Shown: positions 39,563 through 49,349 of the stretch, one piece after another | Numbering within the stretch: the stretch's first letter is position 1 | Layout of the letters: each line of letters opens with the position of its first letter | Program-made: the position numbers and the translations under genes | The notes under the pieces: generated by a model | What the model saw: the letters and a program-made list of their open reading frames with translations, nothing else | What the model was told of the DNA's origin: nothing | Databases searched by the model: none | Origin: Oscillospiraceae bacterium | GTDB lineage: Bacteria > Bacillota > Clostridia > Oscillospirales > JAAYXM01 | NCBI GenBank assembly: GCA_017435965.1 | Contig: JAFSEA010000054.1 | Coordinates: 1 to 49,499, forward strand | DNA length: 49,499 nt | Direction: 5' to 3'

Positions 39563-40075
39563 ATGAAAAAGAATATTGTAATGATTATGTCGGTGCTCAT
39601 GTTGATAATTGCTCTTTGCGGATGTGGTGGTGGAGCAAGTTCTCCGGAAGATGCTGCTGAAAACTTTGCGACAGCGGCACTTGAAGTTGACTTGGAGGCT
39701 ATGATAGAGTGTATGCCACCTCAGATAAGTGAGAATTTTTTAGAAGGGATTGAAAGCGGAAAAATTGATATATCCGGAAAAGAAAGAGAATTCATAGGTC
39801 AAGTGCCCGATGAGTTTGAGTGTGAGATTAAACGCAAAGTAAAAATGGACACAGAGGAAATCGAAAAGTATGAAGAAAGACTTATGAAGGATGCAGAGGA
39901 AATTGCAGAAATAGTAGAAGTCGATTTCGTCGATTCTGAGTTAGTTATTGAAGAGGCGTATTATGTAGAATATGAACTTACTGGAGATGGAGATGTTGAC
40001 AAGGAGGAGCTTCCGGTTGGAAAAATAGACGGCAGATGGTATGTTCTCACAACGGACTTTGACGACGCATTTTAA
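39563..40075 (+). CDS. Lipoprotein with an NTF2-like (DUF4878-type) domain
   Basis: The 170-residue product has a lipoprotein signal (MKKNIVMIM..., lipobox ALCGC with the lipidated Cys near residue 21). The acidic mature domain starts with SPEDAAENFATAALEVDLEAM, the helix typical of DUF4878/NTF2-like lipoproteins, and ends with a DGRWYVLT strand. It would face outward on the membrane. The divergent XRE regulator and the operator repeats suggest tight control. No enzymatic residue is apparent. Confidence 0.75.
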   Translation: MKKNIVMIMSVLMLIIALCGCGGGASSPEDAAENFATAALEVDLEAMIECMPPQISENFLEGIESGKIDISGKEREFIGQVPDEFECEIKRKVKMDTEEIEKYEERLMKDAEEIAEIVEVDFVDSELVIEEAYYVEYELTGDGDVDKEELPVGKIDGRWYVLTTDFDDAF

Positions 40076-40088
40076 TTAAAATATCAGA

Positions 40089-40129
40089 ACAAGCACCGCC
40101 CATTTTAGGACGGTGCTTGTAGCTTTTTA
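40089..40129 (+). terminator. Terminator after the 39563 lipoprotein gene
   Basis: The stem ACAAGCACCG/CGGTGCTTGT (40089-40098 with 40111-40120) is followed by AGCTTTTTAT. Confidence 0.88.
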
Positions 40130-40146
40130 TAAATCATATAACCTGA

Positions 40147-40938
40147 TTAAATTCCGAGAAGCTTTCTCGCATTTTCGCTCTTTATCTTTTCCGCGTCCGA
40201 ATCCGAAAGCCCAAGCGTATCAAGCACCCGAAGCTCCATTTCGGGAGAGTGCCAGGGGGTGTCTGTGCCAAAAAGTATTCTCTTTGCTCCGTGAACCTCC
40301 AAAATCTTCTCTGCATAATATTTCGGCATAGCACCGTATCCGAAGGAAATATCAAAATAAATATTCTCACCGCAGAGCTTTGAAAGGACGCCTTCGCAAC
40401 ATCCGATACCTCCCCAATGTGCCGCAATCACGGGAGAAGAAAACTGACGCAGGGCGACCGCCACTTTTTCAGGTGTGCCACCATAGGGCGGAGGAAAGCC
40501 ATAGTCATAACCTGCATGGAATACCGTTATAAGCCCAAGAGCCGATATTTTCTGATAGACCGGGAAAACTCTCGGGTCATCTGCATTGAATCCCTGATAG
40601 TCGGGATGAAGTTTAACACCGCGAAGACCCAAAGCTTTGATTCTGTCAAGCTCTTCCAAAGCATCTTCGGCAAAGGGAAAAACCGAGCCGAAGGCGAAAA
40701 TGTCTGAATTGTTATTTATCTCGGCGGCGAAATTATTCACGTTTTTTTGCTGACTTGCATTTGTTGCAATGTTGAGAACTACGGAAATGTCAACTCCGTG
40801 TTTCTTCATTGATTTTTTCAGTCCCGAAACCGTGCCGTCGGTCTGCGGCAAAAGACCTCCTGAGGCAAAGGAAAGCTTCGGGATTGCCTTTTCGGCAATG
40901 GAGTCGGGAAAACAATGTGTGTGAAAGTCTATGAGCAT
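40147..40938 (-). CDS. Amidohydrolase family (Amidohydro_2) protein
   Basis: The 263-residue metal-dependent hydrolase has DFHTHCFPD near the N terminus (HxH ligands), KLHPDYQGF near residue 113, VFHAGYD and AAHWGG with further His ligands, and GTDTPWHSPE with the catalytic Asp near residue 227. It fits the uronate-isomerase-like or decarboxylase branch (ACMSD/Amidohydro_2), so decarboxylation is as likely as hydrolysis. AAAGGTGATTTTACA precedes the ATG. It is a single gene convergent with the lipoprotein gene. Confidence 0.84.
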   Translation of the reverse strand: MLIDFHTHCFPDSIAEKAIPKLSFASGGLLPQTDGTVSGLKKSMKKHGVDISVVLNIATNASQQKNVNNFAAEINNNSDIFAFGSVFPFAEDALEELDRIKALGLRGVKLHPDYQGFNADDPRVFPVYQKISALGLITVFHAGYDYGFPPPYGGTPEKVAVALRQFSSPVIAAHWGGIGCCEGVLSKLCGENIYFDISFGYGAMPKYYAEKILEVHGAKRILFGTDTPWHSPEMELRVLDTLGLSDSDAEKIKSENARKLLGI

Positions 40939-41120
40939 TGTAAAATCACCTTTGACAAAATTGAAATTGTATTATTAGTATATCACATTTTGCGACAATG
41001 ATAAATCGTTTTTTACATTCCGGAAAGATGTTTTTTGACAAGGAAGGACAGCAAAATGAAATTTATATTATTTATACAAAAAATTTAACATTTTTTCGTT
41101 AAATTTTTAATAAAAGATAG

Positions 41121-42195
<1,075 letters not shown>

Positions 42196-42215
42196 GATAT
42201 AGCTTGTAAATTATT

Positions 42216-42250
42216 CACCGCATCGGATTTTCCGATGCGGTGATTTTTGT
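42216..42250. terminator. Terminator, copy 1 of the CCGCATCGG hairpin
   Basis: A 12-bp stem (42216-42227 with 42231-42242) is followed by ATTTTTG. It lies between convergent gapA and the XRE gene. The same hairpin recurs at 44,016 and 45,639. Confidence 0.92.
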
Positions 42251-42546
42251 TATTTTTGATTTTTCTTCCGAAGTTGTTCAACTACAGCACGCACAGCTTT
42301 TTCATCATCCGAATCCAATCCGCTTATGTCTATGTGCTTTCCTTTTTCAATTCCCAAAAGGTAATCGCTCGAAACGTGAAAAATAGTGGCTAATTTTACG
42401 AGTACTTCAGGGGAAGGTGTGCGTTCACGCAATTCATAAAAACTGACTACTGATTTTGTAACGCCGATTCTGTCAGCTAAGTTCTTTTGAGTCATACCGT
42501 TTTGCAGTCTTAATTCCTTAAGTCTGTCACCAAAATTAAAATCCAC
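42250..42546 (-). CDS. XRE family transcriptional regulator
   Basis: The 98-residue product has a Cro/C1 helix-turn-helix (FGDRLKELRLQNGMTQKNLADRIGV, recognition helix KSVVSFYELRERTPS, TIFHVSSDYLLG) followed by a short C-terminal acidic/basic tail (SDDEKAVRAVVEQLRKK), a SinR-like design. It starts with GTG after GAGGTG. It is divergent from the SLH-lectin gene, with AATGGTTGA repeats in between. Confidence 0.86.
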   Translation of the reverse strand: MDFNFGDRLKELRLQNGMTQKNLADRIGVTKSVVSFYELRERTPSPEVLVKLATIFHVSSDYLLGIEKGKHIDISGLDSDDEKAVRAVVEQLRKKNQK

Positions 42547-42568
42547 TAAAATAACACCTCATTTCTGC

Positions 42569-42597
42569 TTGAGTTTACCATAATTATGTGCTATAAT
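42569..42597 (+). promoter_or_regulatory. Promoter of the SLH-lectin gene
   Basis: TTGAGT (42569-42574) and TATAAT (42592-42597) have a 17-base spacer. It leaves a leader of about 65 bases. Confidence 0.75.
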
Positions 42598-42624
42598 GGT
42601 TGATGTAAGTATTAAAATGGTTGA
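42595..42624. promoter_or_regulatory. Direct repeats AATGGTTGA, candidate XRE operator
   Basis: Two identical 9-mers at 42595-42603 and 42616-42624 are offset by exactly 21 bases (two helical turns). The first overlaps the -10. Position between divergent XRE and SLH genes suggests repressor sites. Confidence 0.5.
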
Positions 42625-42668
42625 CTTGTTTTGCTTGACAGGTCACAGTTTAAGGAGGAAAATTTAAA

Positions 42669-43928
42669 ATGAAAAAGAAACTGGTGTCTCTATTATTGGT
42701 GTTTGCGATGGTTTTAAGCTCCGCACCGCTAAGTTTTGCGGAAGGAACTGAAGCAGGATTAGAAAACTTCAAGAAGGCGAATTCGTATACACCGGGAATG
42801 TTTCAAGATGTTTTCTCGTCTGATTGGTATGCAGAAAATGTTATAGCTGCATATCAGTATGGACTTGTCAAAGGGACAACATCAACTAATTTTAACCCTA
42901 AAGGGAATATAACAGTCGCCGAAACAATTGCTCTTGCATGCAGACTTCACAACATTTACAACGGTGGAACCGGAGAATTTACTCAAGGCAATCCCTGGTA
43001 TAAGGTGTATGTTGATTATGCACTAACAAACAAAATAATGCCCGGAACATATAGCGATTACAACGCAAAAATTTCACGTGCAAATTTTGCATATTTCTTA
43101 AATAATGCACTTCCCAAAGAAGCACTTAAGGAGATAAATAACATTCCCAATGGTGCATTGAAAGACGTTGCTGAAGACAACAAAGCGGATGCAATTTACA
43201 CACTCTATCGTGCAGGCGTTCTCACAGGAAGTGACAAATATGGTACATTCAACCCAAACAGCAACATTCAGAGAAGTGAGGTCGCAACAATCGTAACTCG
43301 CATGGCTGACAGAACGCAGCGCAAGATGTTTATTTTGGAAGAAAAGATACTTGAACCAGAAGATGTGACGTTTGTCGGAAGTGCTTTTTATGATGAAGAG
43401 AGCAAATGCTTTGTATTAACAAAAGATAGACAAAATTGGGTTGCCGGAGGAATTTGGTACAACTTGCAATGTCATGGAGATTTCACGTTAAACCTGAACT
43501 ATTATACAGGGTCACCGGAAAGAAGTTTAGGCGGTGGGGATGGTTTGGTTATCGCATTTTATGCGAATAAGGAATATCAGATAGAACCAGTACTTGGTTT
43601 TACAAATAAAGGGTATGGTATCGAATTGGATACTTGGTCCAATTACAACTGCGATGACCCGGATGGCAATCATATTGCACTTATTAAAGATGACATTGGC
43701 AATCACTTAGTGGCAGAAAAAATATCGGAAATTGAAGATGAAAAGTGGCATAATTTAAAAATCATTGTAAAAAATAACATTTGTTGTGCGTATGTTGATG
43801 GCGAACTCAAGATTGAACATGAAGTGAAGAATACTGGATACGGCTGGATAGGGGTTACTGCAGGAACGGGCGATGCCGTGAACTTGCATGCAGTTAAGGA
43901 TGTTTCTATACATATAAATTGGAATTAG
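42669..43928 (+). CDS. SLH-domain surface protein with an L-type lectin domain
   Basis: The 419-residue secreted protein has a signal peptide (about residues 1-24, ending SFA) and three S-layer-homology repeats (about 45-100, 108-155 and 165-215, with NITVAETIA, ISRANFAYF and IQRSEVATIV). A C-terminal L-type lectin-like beta-sandwich covers about 225-419. That domain has GGGDGLVIAFYA and YGIELDTWSN followed by DPDGNHIALI, close to the GADGLAF and EFDTW motifs of legume-type lectins. SLH repeats bind pyruvylated wall polysaccharide, so the lectin would be displayed on the surface. AAGGAGG precedes the ATG. Confidence 0.85.
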   Translation: MKKKLVSLLLVFAMVLSSAPLSFAEGTEAGLENFKKANSYTPGMFQDVFSSDWYAENVIAAYQYGLVKGTTSTNFNPKGNITVAETIALACRLHNIYNGGTGEFTQGNPWYKVYVDYALTNKIMPGTYSDYNAKISRANFAYFLNNALPKEALKEINNIPNGALKDVAEDNKADAIYTLYRAGVLTGSDKYGTFNPNSNIQRSEVATIVTRMADRTQRKMFILEEKILEPEDVTFVGSAFYDEESKCFVLTKDRQNWVAGGIWYNLQCHGDFTLNLNYYTGSPERSLGGGDGLVIAFYANKEYQIEPVLGFTNKGYGIELDTWSNYNCDDPDGNHIALIKDDIGNHLVAEKISEIEDEKWHNLKIIVKNNICCAYVDGELKIEHEVKNTGYGWIGVTAGTGDAVNLHAVKDVSIHINWN

Positions 43929-44015
43929 TATATTAAATAGACGAAGCTATATAAACGAAACGCTTTAATCTTACAAGATGTGAGGCCTGTACTCAAAGCC
44001 ATACTAAATAACATT

Positions 44016-44052
44016 CACCGCATCGGAAAAACCGATGCGGTGATTTTTTCTT
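44016..44052 (+). terminator. Terminator, copy 2 of the CCGCATCGG hairpin
   Basis: Stem CACCGCATCGG/CCGATGCGGTG (44016-44026 with 44032-44042) is followed by ATTTTTTCTTTT. It closes the SLH-lectin gene. Confidence 0.92.
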
Positions 44053-44070
44053 TTCTTTTGTCGCAATTTC

Positions 44071-44079
44071 TGTTATAAT
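44071..44079 (+). promoter_or_regulatory. Extended -10 promoter of the SLH-parvulin gene
   Basis: TG-T-TATAAT at 44071-44079 is a perfect extended -10. The -35 position (TTTTCT) is weak. The start codon is 33 bases downstream. Confidence 0.65.
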
Positions 44080-44111
44080 ATGTTTTAGTCATTTTAAAAG
44101 GAGTGGGAACA

Positions 44112-45629
44112 ATGAAAAAGAAGATTTTATCTCTCGCACTTACACTTGCAATGATTTCAAGCCTTGCACTTTGCGGCTTTGCGGTAGGTTTTGAAAACTT
44201 CACAAAAGCAAATACTTATGAAGACGGTCATTTTACCGATGTGTCTTCAAATGATTGGTATGCAGAAAGTGTGAAGACTGCATATGAGCTTGGACTTGTT
44301 AAAGGAAGCACGGAGTCTACCTTCAATCCCAAAGGAAATATCACAGTTGCGGAAACGATAGCTCTTGCGGCAAGACTCCATAATATCTATAACGGCGGCA
44401 AAGCAGAGCTTGTGCAGGGAAGTCCATGGTATCAGGTATATGTTGATTATGCATCGGAGAATGGTATTCTCCGTGAAAAATACAGCAACTACAGCGCAAA
44501 AATCTCCCGTGCAAATTTTGCATTCATTCTTATAAAGGCACTTCCCGAGACTGCCCTTCCGGCAATAAACGATGTTCCGGACGGCACACTTCTCGATGTA
44601 AAGGATGATTATAAGGCAAGTGCTATATATACCCTTTACCGTGCCGGAGTGCTCACGGGAAATGATGAGTTTGGCACATTCAAGCCCGACAGCACAATCA
44701 CACGTGCCGAGGTTGCAACGATTATAACAAGAATGGCGGATAAAACCCAGAGAAAAAATATTTCCCTCAAGAAAAAAGGAACAATTTCCGAAGAAATTTA
44801 TCGTGGCGCGCTTATATATGTGAATGATGTAATGATGCAAAACTATGGAATGGCAATTTCTGATTATCTGAATGAAAACATCGGCTATGGCATGACCGGT
44901 GCGGATATGTTAAAGCAGGAAACATTTGGAATGCTGACTGAATTTGAAGCTGCCAGACTTTTTGCGATCGAGAACGGAATTAAGCTTACGGACGAAGAGA
45001 AAAAAGAAATTTCCGCATTGAGCAGCGGCGGAACGAACGATGCGTTTTTCCGTTATCTTGTGGAATGTCAGCTCTATTATTCAAAGTCTGCCGAACTCTT
45101 TGGTGAGAGTGGAAAATATGCTGTTGATACGGCAGGCATAGCGGAGTTCCTTTCGGGAAATTATGTGAGAGTAAAGCATATCCTCATTCAGGCACAGGAG
45201 GAAAATTATAAAGAAAAGGAAGCTCTTGCAAAGCAGGTCTTGCAGAAAATTTCCCGTGGCGAAGATTTTGAAAAGCTTCTTGCAGAATACGGCGAAGACC
45301 CGGGAATGATAACAAATCCCGACGGATATCTCATTGATAGCAATGGTTATACGCCTGACGGCTCACAGATGGTCGAGGAATTTGCAGTCGGCTCAAACGC
45401 CCTCAAAGTAGGCGAAGTTTCGGACATCGTGACCACAGCTTATGGATTCCACATCATCAGGCGTTACCCGATTGATAAGGCGTTTTCAGATTCGTTTATT
45501 GCGAAAAATCTGGAGTCATTCAAGGAGAATGCACTGGCAAACACACTTGCAACATACATAGCAAAGGTTACGATATCAAACCGTGCAGAGCTTGAAGCCA
45601 TTGATTTGAATACTGTTTTCGGAAAATAA
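44112..45629 (+). CDS. SLH-domain surface protein with a parvulin (PpiC) domain
   Basis: The 505-residue secreted protein has a signal peptide (about residues 1-25) and three SLH repeats very similar to those of the preceding gene (up to TQRK near residue 213). A helical SurA/PrsA-like region follows (about 220-355), then a parvulin-type peptidyl-prolyl isomerase domain (about 357-460) with VKHILIQAQ, GEDFEKLLAEYGEDPG, LKVGEVSDIV and GFHIIRR. It would help fold secreted or S-layer proteins while attached to the wall, whereas PrsA is a lipoprotein. The ATG at 44,112 follows AAAAGGAG. Confidence 0.87.
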   Translation: MKKKILSLALTLAMISSLALCGFAVGFENFTKANTYEDGHFTDVSSNDWYAESVKTAYELGLVKGSTESTFNPKGNITVAETIALAARLHNIYNGGKAELVQGSPWYQVYVDYASENGILREKYSNYSAKISRANFAFILIKALPETALPAINDVPDGTLLDVKDDYKASAIYTLYRAGVLTGNDEFGTFKPDSTITRAEVATIITRMADKTQRKNISLKKKGTISEEIYRGALIYVNDVMMQNYGMAISDYLNENIGYGMTGADMLKQETFGMLTEFEAARLFAIENGIKLTDEEKKEISALSSGGTNDAFFRYLVECQLYYSKSAELFGESGKYAVDTAGIAEFLSGNYVRVKHILIQAQEENYKEKEALAKQVLQKISRGEDFEKLLAEYGEDPGMITNPDGYLIDSNGYTPDGSQMVEEFAVGSNALKVGEVSDIVTTAYGFHIIRRYPIDKAFSDSFIAKNLESFKENALANTLATYIAKVTISNRAELEAIDLNTVFGK

Positions 45630-45638
45630 AAAGAATAT

Positions 45639-45667
45639 CGCCGCATCGGAAATACCGATGCGGCGAT
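45639..45667 (+). terminator. Hairpin, copy 3 of the CCGCATCGG element
   Basis: Stem CGCCGCATCGG/CCGATGCGGCG (45639-45649 with 45655-45665). Relative to copies 1 and 2 the A-T pair is replaced by G-C on both arms. The T run is missing (ATTGTCATAAAA), so termination is probably weaker. Confidence 0.75.
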
Positions 45668-45691
45668 TGTCATAAAAAACGCAAAAAAGTA

Positions 45692-45719
45692 TTGAAAATT
45701 AAAAGAAAAGTGATATAAT
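45692..45719 (+). promoter_or_regulatory. Promoter of the 1,195-residue protein gene
   Basis: TTGAAA (45692-45697) and TATAAT (45714-45719) have a 16-base spacer plus an extended TG at 45711-45712. Confidence 0.75.
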
Positions 45720-45751
45720 TATTATGTATCTTTGTATTTGGAGGAATTGCA

Positions 45752-48700
45752 ATGAAAAAGATTATATCACTTATTATTGCATTGTCGCTTGTCATCGGAA
45801 TGATGCCCGTATCTGTTTTTGCGGCAGGGGTGCAGACCATTTCCTTTGCGGCAGCACAAACAGGAACGGTTACGCCGCTTACTGCAGACTATGATACCTG
45901 TGGTTGGGAGGCAGATGTTGACGGCACGGGAACATGGCTTACAAGCGACAAGTGGACCACAACCACATATCTTAACGATAAGAGTGGACTTTATGTCTAT
46001 CTCAAGAACGCTTTGTCGGGAAATAATGCGGCTGTAAATGTTCGTGTCAATGAAACGGGTTGGTATGATATCCAGGCAACACTTGCGCAGATCAGTGCCG
46101 ATTACAACGGAAAGATAAGCGTTTATATTGATGGTGCATATGCAGGTCAGCTTCTTATTTCAAAAGGCTTGAAAAAGCTTCGTCCCCTTTATCTCACCGA
46201 AGGAAAACACAGCGTTTTCTTCTGCTATGATGAGGGAGTGAACGGCAAGCTTACCGATGCCCGTATGGCTGTTACCGATTTGATCCTCACACCCATAACT
46301 CAGGATAGGGCTCAGATTTCAAACGTAACTCTCGCTTTGGCTTCAAGTGACATTCTGACCAATGACTCCACAACGGCTTCTGCGGAGCTTTCTTTCGGAA
46401 CGGGTGCAAAGTATGAGCTTTACAGCAAGAGCTTTGTGAAAAAAGCATTCCCTGATTATCAGACAATTTCGGATGAAAGCTATACCCTCACTTCTGATAA
46501 CCCTTCTGTTGCAACAGTTTCGGGAAATACCGTAACAGGTGTTTCTGCAGGCGTTGCAAATATCACCCTCAATGTTAATCTCGGTGATTGCGGAACATAT
46601 ACCAAAACAGTCCCCGTGACGGTACACACAAAGGTGGATTTCTATAACGACCTTGATGTTATTCCGGATAGCGTGACAAATAAAATTGCACCGGATAAAA
46701 TCACTTTCAAGGAAAGCTCAAGAGTAAAGGTTGTTGCAGAGGAAAGCTCTTCCTTTGCAAGTCACGATGACCGTGTTTACCAGGTTGAAGGTGTAAATGT
46801 CCTTCAGCTTGACCTTGGAAACACAAATGACGGAAGCTGGATTGCGAGAAGTGGAAGCAAGGAAACAAAATGGACAATAAAAGTCCCCCTTGCAAAGGCA
46901 GGCTGGTATAACCTTGAGATTCTGCGCAGTCTCTGGTGGGCAAATGCAAACTTTTATGTATATGCAGATGATCAGTATGCAGGCTATTACAGCTTCACAA
47001 CCGATAAACCCACAGACGGAAGCACCGGCTGGAAGATGAGCGAAGCAGATGCTTCAAACACACTTTACCTCACACCGGACGAAGAAGGCTACGTAAAGAT
47101 TATGTTTGCCTTTGACGAAGACGCAGGCTACAGAAAAGCACGTATGCAGCTCGCCACGCTTACAATTCGTGCAGCAGAGATTGAAGGGGATTCGGTGACC
47201 TGTGTTGATATAGTACACACACTTCCCGAAGAAATGCAATATGGTAGCACAGCGGAGTTTGAAGCTTACGCACTTATGAGTGACGGAACAAGACGTCGCA
47301 TAAACGGATATAAGTCCGATGCAACAGTCGATGCATCAAACTCAATAGATGTCAGCACTTCCGATAACGACCTTATTATAAACAGAACATCCGATTCCCT
47401 CCGTGATGACGGAAATTATGAGGGGGCAATCACCGCTTGCGGAGTTGGCGAAAAAACCGTTAAGCTTTCGGTTATGGTAGACGGAGTTCTCTATGAAGAG
47501 ACTGCAACGGTCAACGTAACAGCTGCAGAAGAACCGGTAGCTTTTTCAATGAGTCTTGCGGGAGACGGGCTTTCTTACCCCGACAAGTCAGCACCTTCGG
47601 TCTGGAAGACCAAAGGCTATGCGGTGGTTCTTGAAAAGACTGCGGAGTATCCTGAAAACCGCTATTACACACAGTTCGACAAGGGCGTTGCACAGATTTA
47701 CACAAAGGGCAAACACTTCCCGGATGATATGTCAAAGGATTCACGCATAACCTTCAAAATTGCAGTTCCTCACGAAGGCTATTATAATATAGACTTTTCT
47801 GGATATAAATGGTTTGCAAATGCCGATTATTCAATATACATTAACGGTGAATATGCAGGTGACACCTGTTGTCACGTTCCCGAATATGTCATTGACGGAG
47901 CATACACATCAAGAGCTCTCAACACACTTTACCTCCCCACAGGCGATATTGAAATTTCCTTCCGTATGAGAAAGCTTCATAACTATGCGGATATTTTCAC
48001 ACCGAAATCTCTCGATTTCACACCTGCAACAGTTTCAGAGATTGCAATAAGCGAAGTTGAAGTAAACGAAATCCCCGAAACAATGGAGGTAGGGGATGCA
48101 TTTGACGGAACAGCCCGTGCTCTTATGAATGACGGTCTTTACAGAAGCTTTGGTTTTGCGGACGACGGAACAATGCCTGAGACAGATATAATCAAGGTCA
48201 CATCATCAAACCCCGATGTTATCGAGGTTTCCAATGTGGTGTGCGTAAAGCAGTTGACAGAAGCTGAAAAGGCTGATTATTCAATTATAATCGATCCCAC
48301 CACAACAACCTACAAGCTTTCTGCAAAGAAGGCGGGTAGCGCAAAAGTTACGGTTACCGCCATTGTTGACGGAAAGGCAAAGTCAAAGACCGTAAACATA
48401 ACAGTTCCTTATAAGGGAGCTGGTGAGCTTGTTGAAGCTGCAACGGTAAAATTCGGAGCCTTTGCAGATGTTGGCGGAACGGTAACGGATGTAAACGAAG
48501 TTAAGGATGTAGCGATCGGAAGCAGTGTAACGGTTTCCGCAACTGCAAATGATGGCTATGAATTTGCATATTGGAGAAATGCAAGCGGAAAGCATCTTTC
48601 TTCAAACGCAAAGGAGACATTTGTCGTAAATACAAACACGGCTGTTATCGCGGTATTTGATAAAATTCCAGAGGAAAACGATGCGGAAGTTCCCGTTTAC

Positions 48701-49339
48701 TTCTACAATGGAAACGGAAATCTCATCTCAAACAAGCAGGTGACAAAGGGAACAACCTTTGCAGATGCAAAGATTGCCAATCCTTCACTTACGGGCTTTG
48801 TATTTGATAAGTGGAGTGTTGCCGATGATGCAATCATAAATGCACTCACCCGTGCAGTCGCCCTTTTCAATGATTCGGAAGAAGTGTATACTGTCAAAGT
48901 TGGCGGAAATGTTGTGGTAAGCGGAAAATACGGCTATGAAGTAACTGTCACGGGAAGTGAAAACTTCAAGGCATGGAAGCTTGGAGAAAATATAGTGAGC
49001 TATGATAAGAAATATTCCTTCTACATCTGGGGCAATGTTGCACTCACAGAGGTAACGGAAGGCGATGTTACGGTAGCTCCCACGGTTGCAATAGACAATA
49101 GCGACGATAACTACTTTATTTCATATAACGTTCCCGAAGGTTATACACTCATTGAAGCTGGTATAGTATTTGCAAAGAGCGGAAAGCCTGAGATTGGAAG
49201 CTGTAATTCAAAGGCGATTGCAAAGAAAGGAACGGGACAGTTCACCGCAAAGAAAGGCGAGGATGCAGAAACCGTTGCCAGAGGCTATGTGATGTTCCGT
49301 GATTCTGATGAAAACGTTGCAGTAATTTATGCCGACTGA
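45752..49339 (+). CDS. Large secreted protein with repeated carbohydrate-binding-like and Big_2 modules
   Basis: The 1,195-residue exported protein has a signal peptide cleaved near residue 24 (SVFAAG). Three modules share a GWY/GYYxI...YxDGxYAG pattern (about 100-165, 375-470 and 665-755), e.g. ISVYIDGAYAG, FYVYADDQYAG, YSIYINGEYAG, like jelly-roll carbohydrate-binding domains. Between and after them are Big_2-like immunoglobulin domains (SDNPSVATVSGNTVTG, SNPDVIEVSN), then an InlB-repeat-like part with DGYEFAYWRNASG (about 905-1,030). The last 60 residues are a beta domain. No SLH, LPXTG or catalytic motif was found, so it is probably released or held indirectly. TTGGAGG precedes the ATG. 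Confidence 0.8.
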   Translation: MKKIISLIIALSLVIGMMPVSVFAAGVQTISFAAAQTGTVTPLTADYDTCGWEADVDGTGTWLTSDKWTTTTYLNDKSGLYVYLKNALSGNNAAVNVRVNETGWYDIQATLAQISADYNGKISVYIDGAYAGQLLISKGLKKLRPLYLTEGKHSVFFCYDEGVNGKLTDARMAVTDLILTPITQDRAQISNVTLALASSDILTNDSTTASAELSFGTGAKYELYSKSFVKKAFPDYQTISDESYTLTSDNPSVATVSGNTVTGVSAGVANITLNVNLGDCGTYTKTVPVTVHTKVDFYNDLDVIPDSVTNKIAPDKITFKESSRVKVVAEESSSFASHDDRVYQVEGVNVLQLDLGNTNDGSWIARSGSKETKWTIKVPLAKAGWYNLEILRSLWWANANFYVYADDQYAGYYSFTTDKPTDGSTGWKMSEADASNTLYLTPDEEGYVKIMFAFDEDAGYRKARMQLATLTIRAAEIEGDSVTCVDIVHTLPEEMQYGSTAEFEAYALMSDGTRRRINGYKSDATVDASNSIDVSTSDNDLIINRTSDSLRDDGNYEGAITACGVGEKTVKLSVMVDGVLYEETATVNVTAAEEPVAFSMSLAGDGLSYPDKSAPSVWKTKGYAVVLEKTAEYPENRYYTQFDKGVAQIYTKGKHFPDDMSKDSRITFKIAVPHEGYYNIDFSGYKWFANADYSIYINGEYAGDTCCHVPEYVIDGAYTSRALNTLYLPTGDIEISFRMRKLHNYADIFTPKSLDFTPATVSEIAISEVEVNEIPETMEVGDAFDGTARALMNDGLYRSFGFADDGTMPETDIIKVTSSNPDVIEVSNVVCVKQLTEAEKADYSIIIDPTTTTYKLSAKKAGSAKVTVTAIVDGKAKSKTVNITVPYKGAGELVEAATVKFGAFADVGGTVTDVNEVKDVAIGSSVTVSATANDGYEFAYWRNASGKHLSSNAKETFVVNTNTAVIAVFDKIPEENDAEVPVYFYNGNGNLISNKQVTKGTTFADAKIANPSLTGFVFDKWSVADDAIINALTRAVALFNDSEEVYTVKVGGNVVVSGKYGYEVTVTGSENFKAWKLGENIVSYDKKYSFYIWGNVALTEVTEGDVTVAPTVAIDNSDDNYFISYNVPEGYTLIEAGIVFAKSGKPEIGSCNSKAIAKKGTGQFTAKKGEDAETVARGYVMFRDSDENVAVIYAD

Positions 49340-49349
49340 TTAAAATTAA

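Noticed and set aside
39225..40075. Toxin-antitoxin system
   Set aside because: The XRE gene and its neighbour are divergent, and the neighbour is a lipoprotein with a signal peptide. This does not fit HigA/HigB or similar operons.
40952..40981. Plus-strand promoter TTGACA-18-TAGTAT
   Set aside because: The boxes are fair, but the gapA promoter at 41,121 is much better placed and nothing else needs this site. Chance in A/T-rich DNA is likely.
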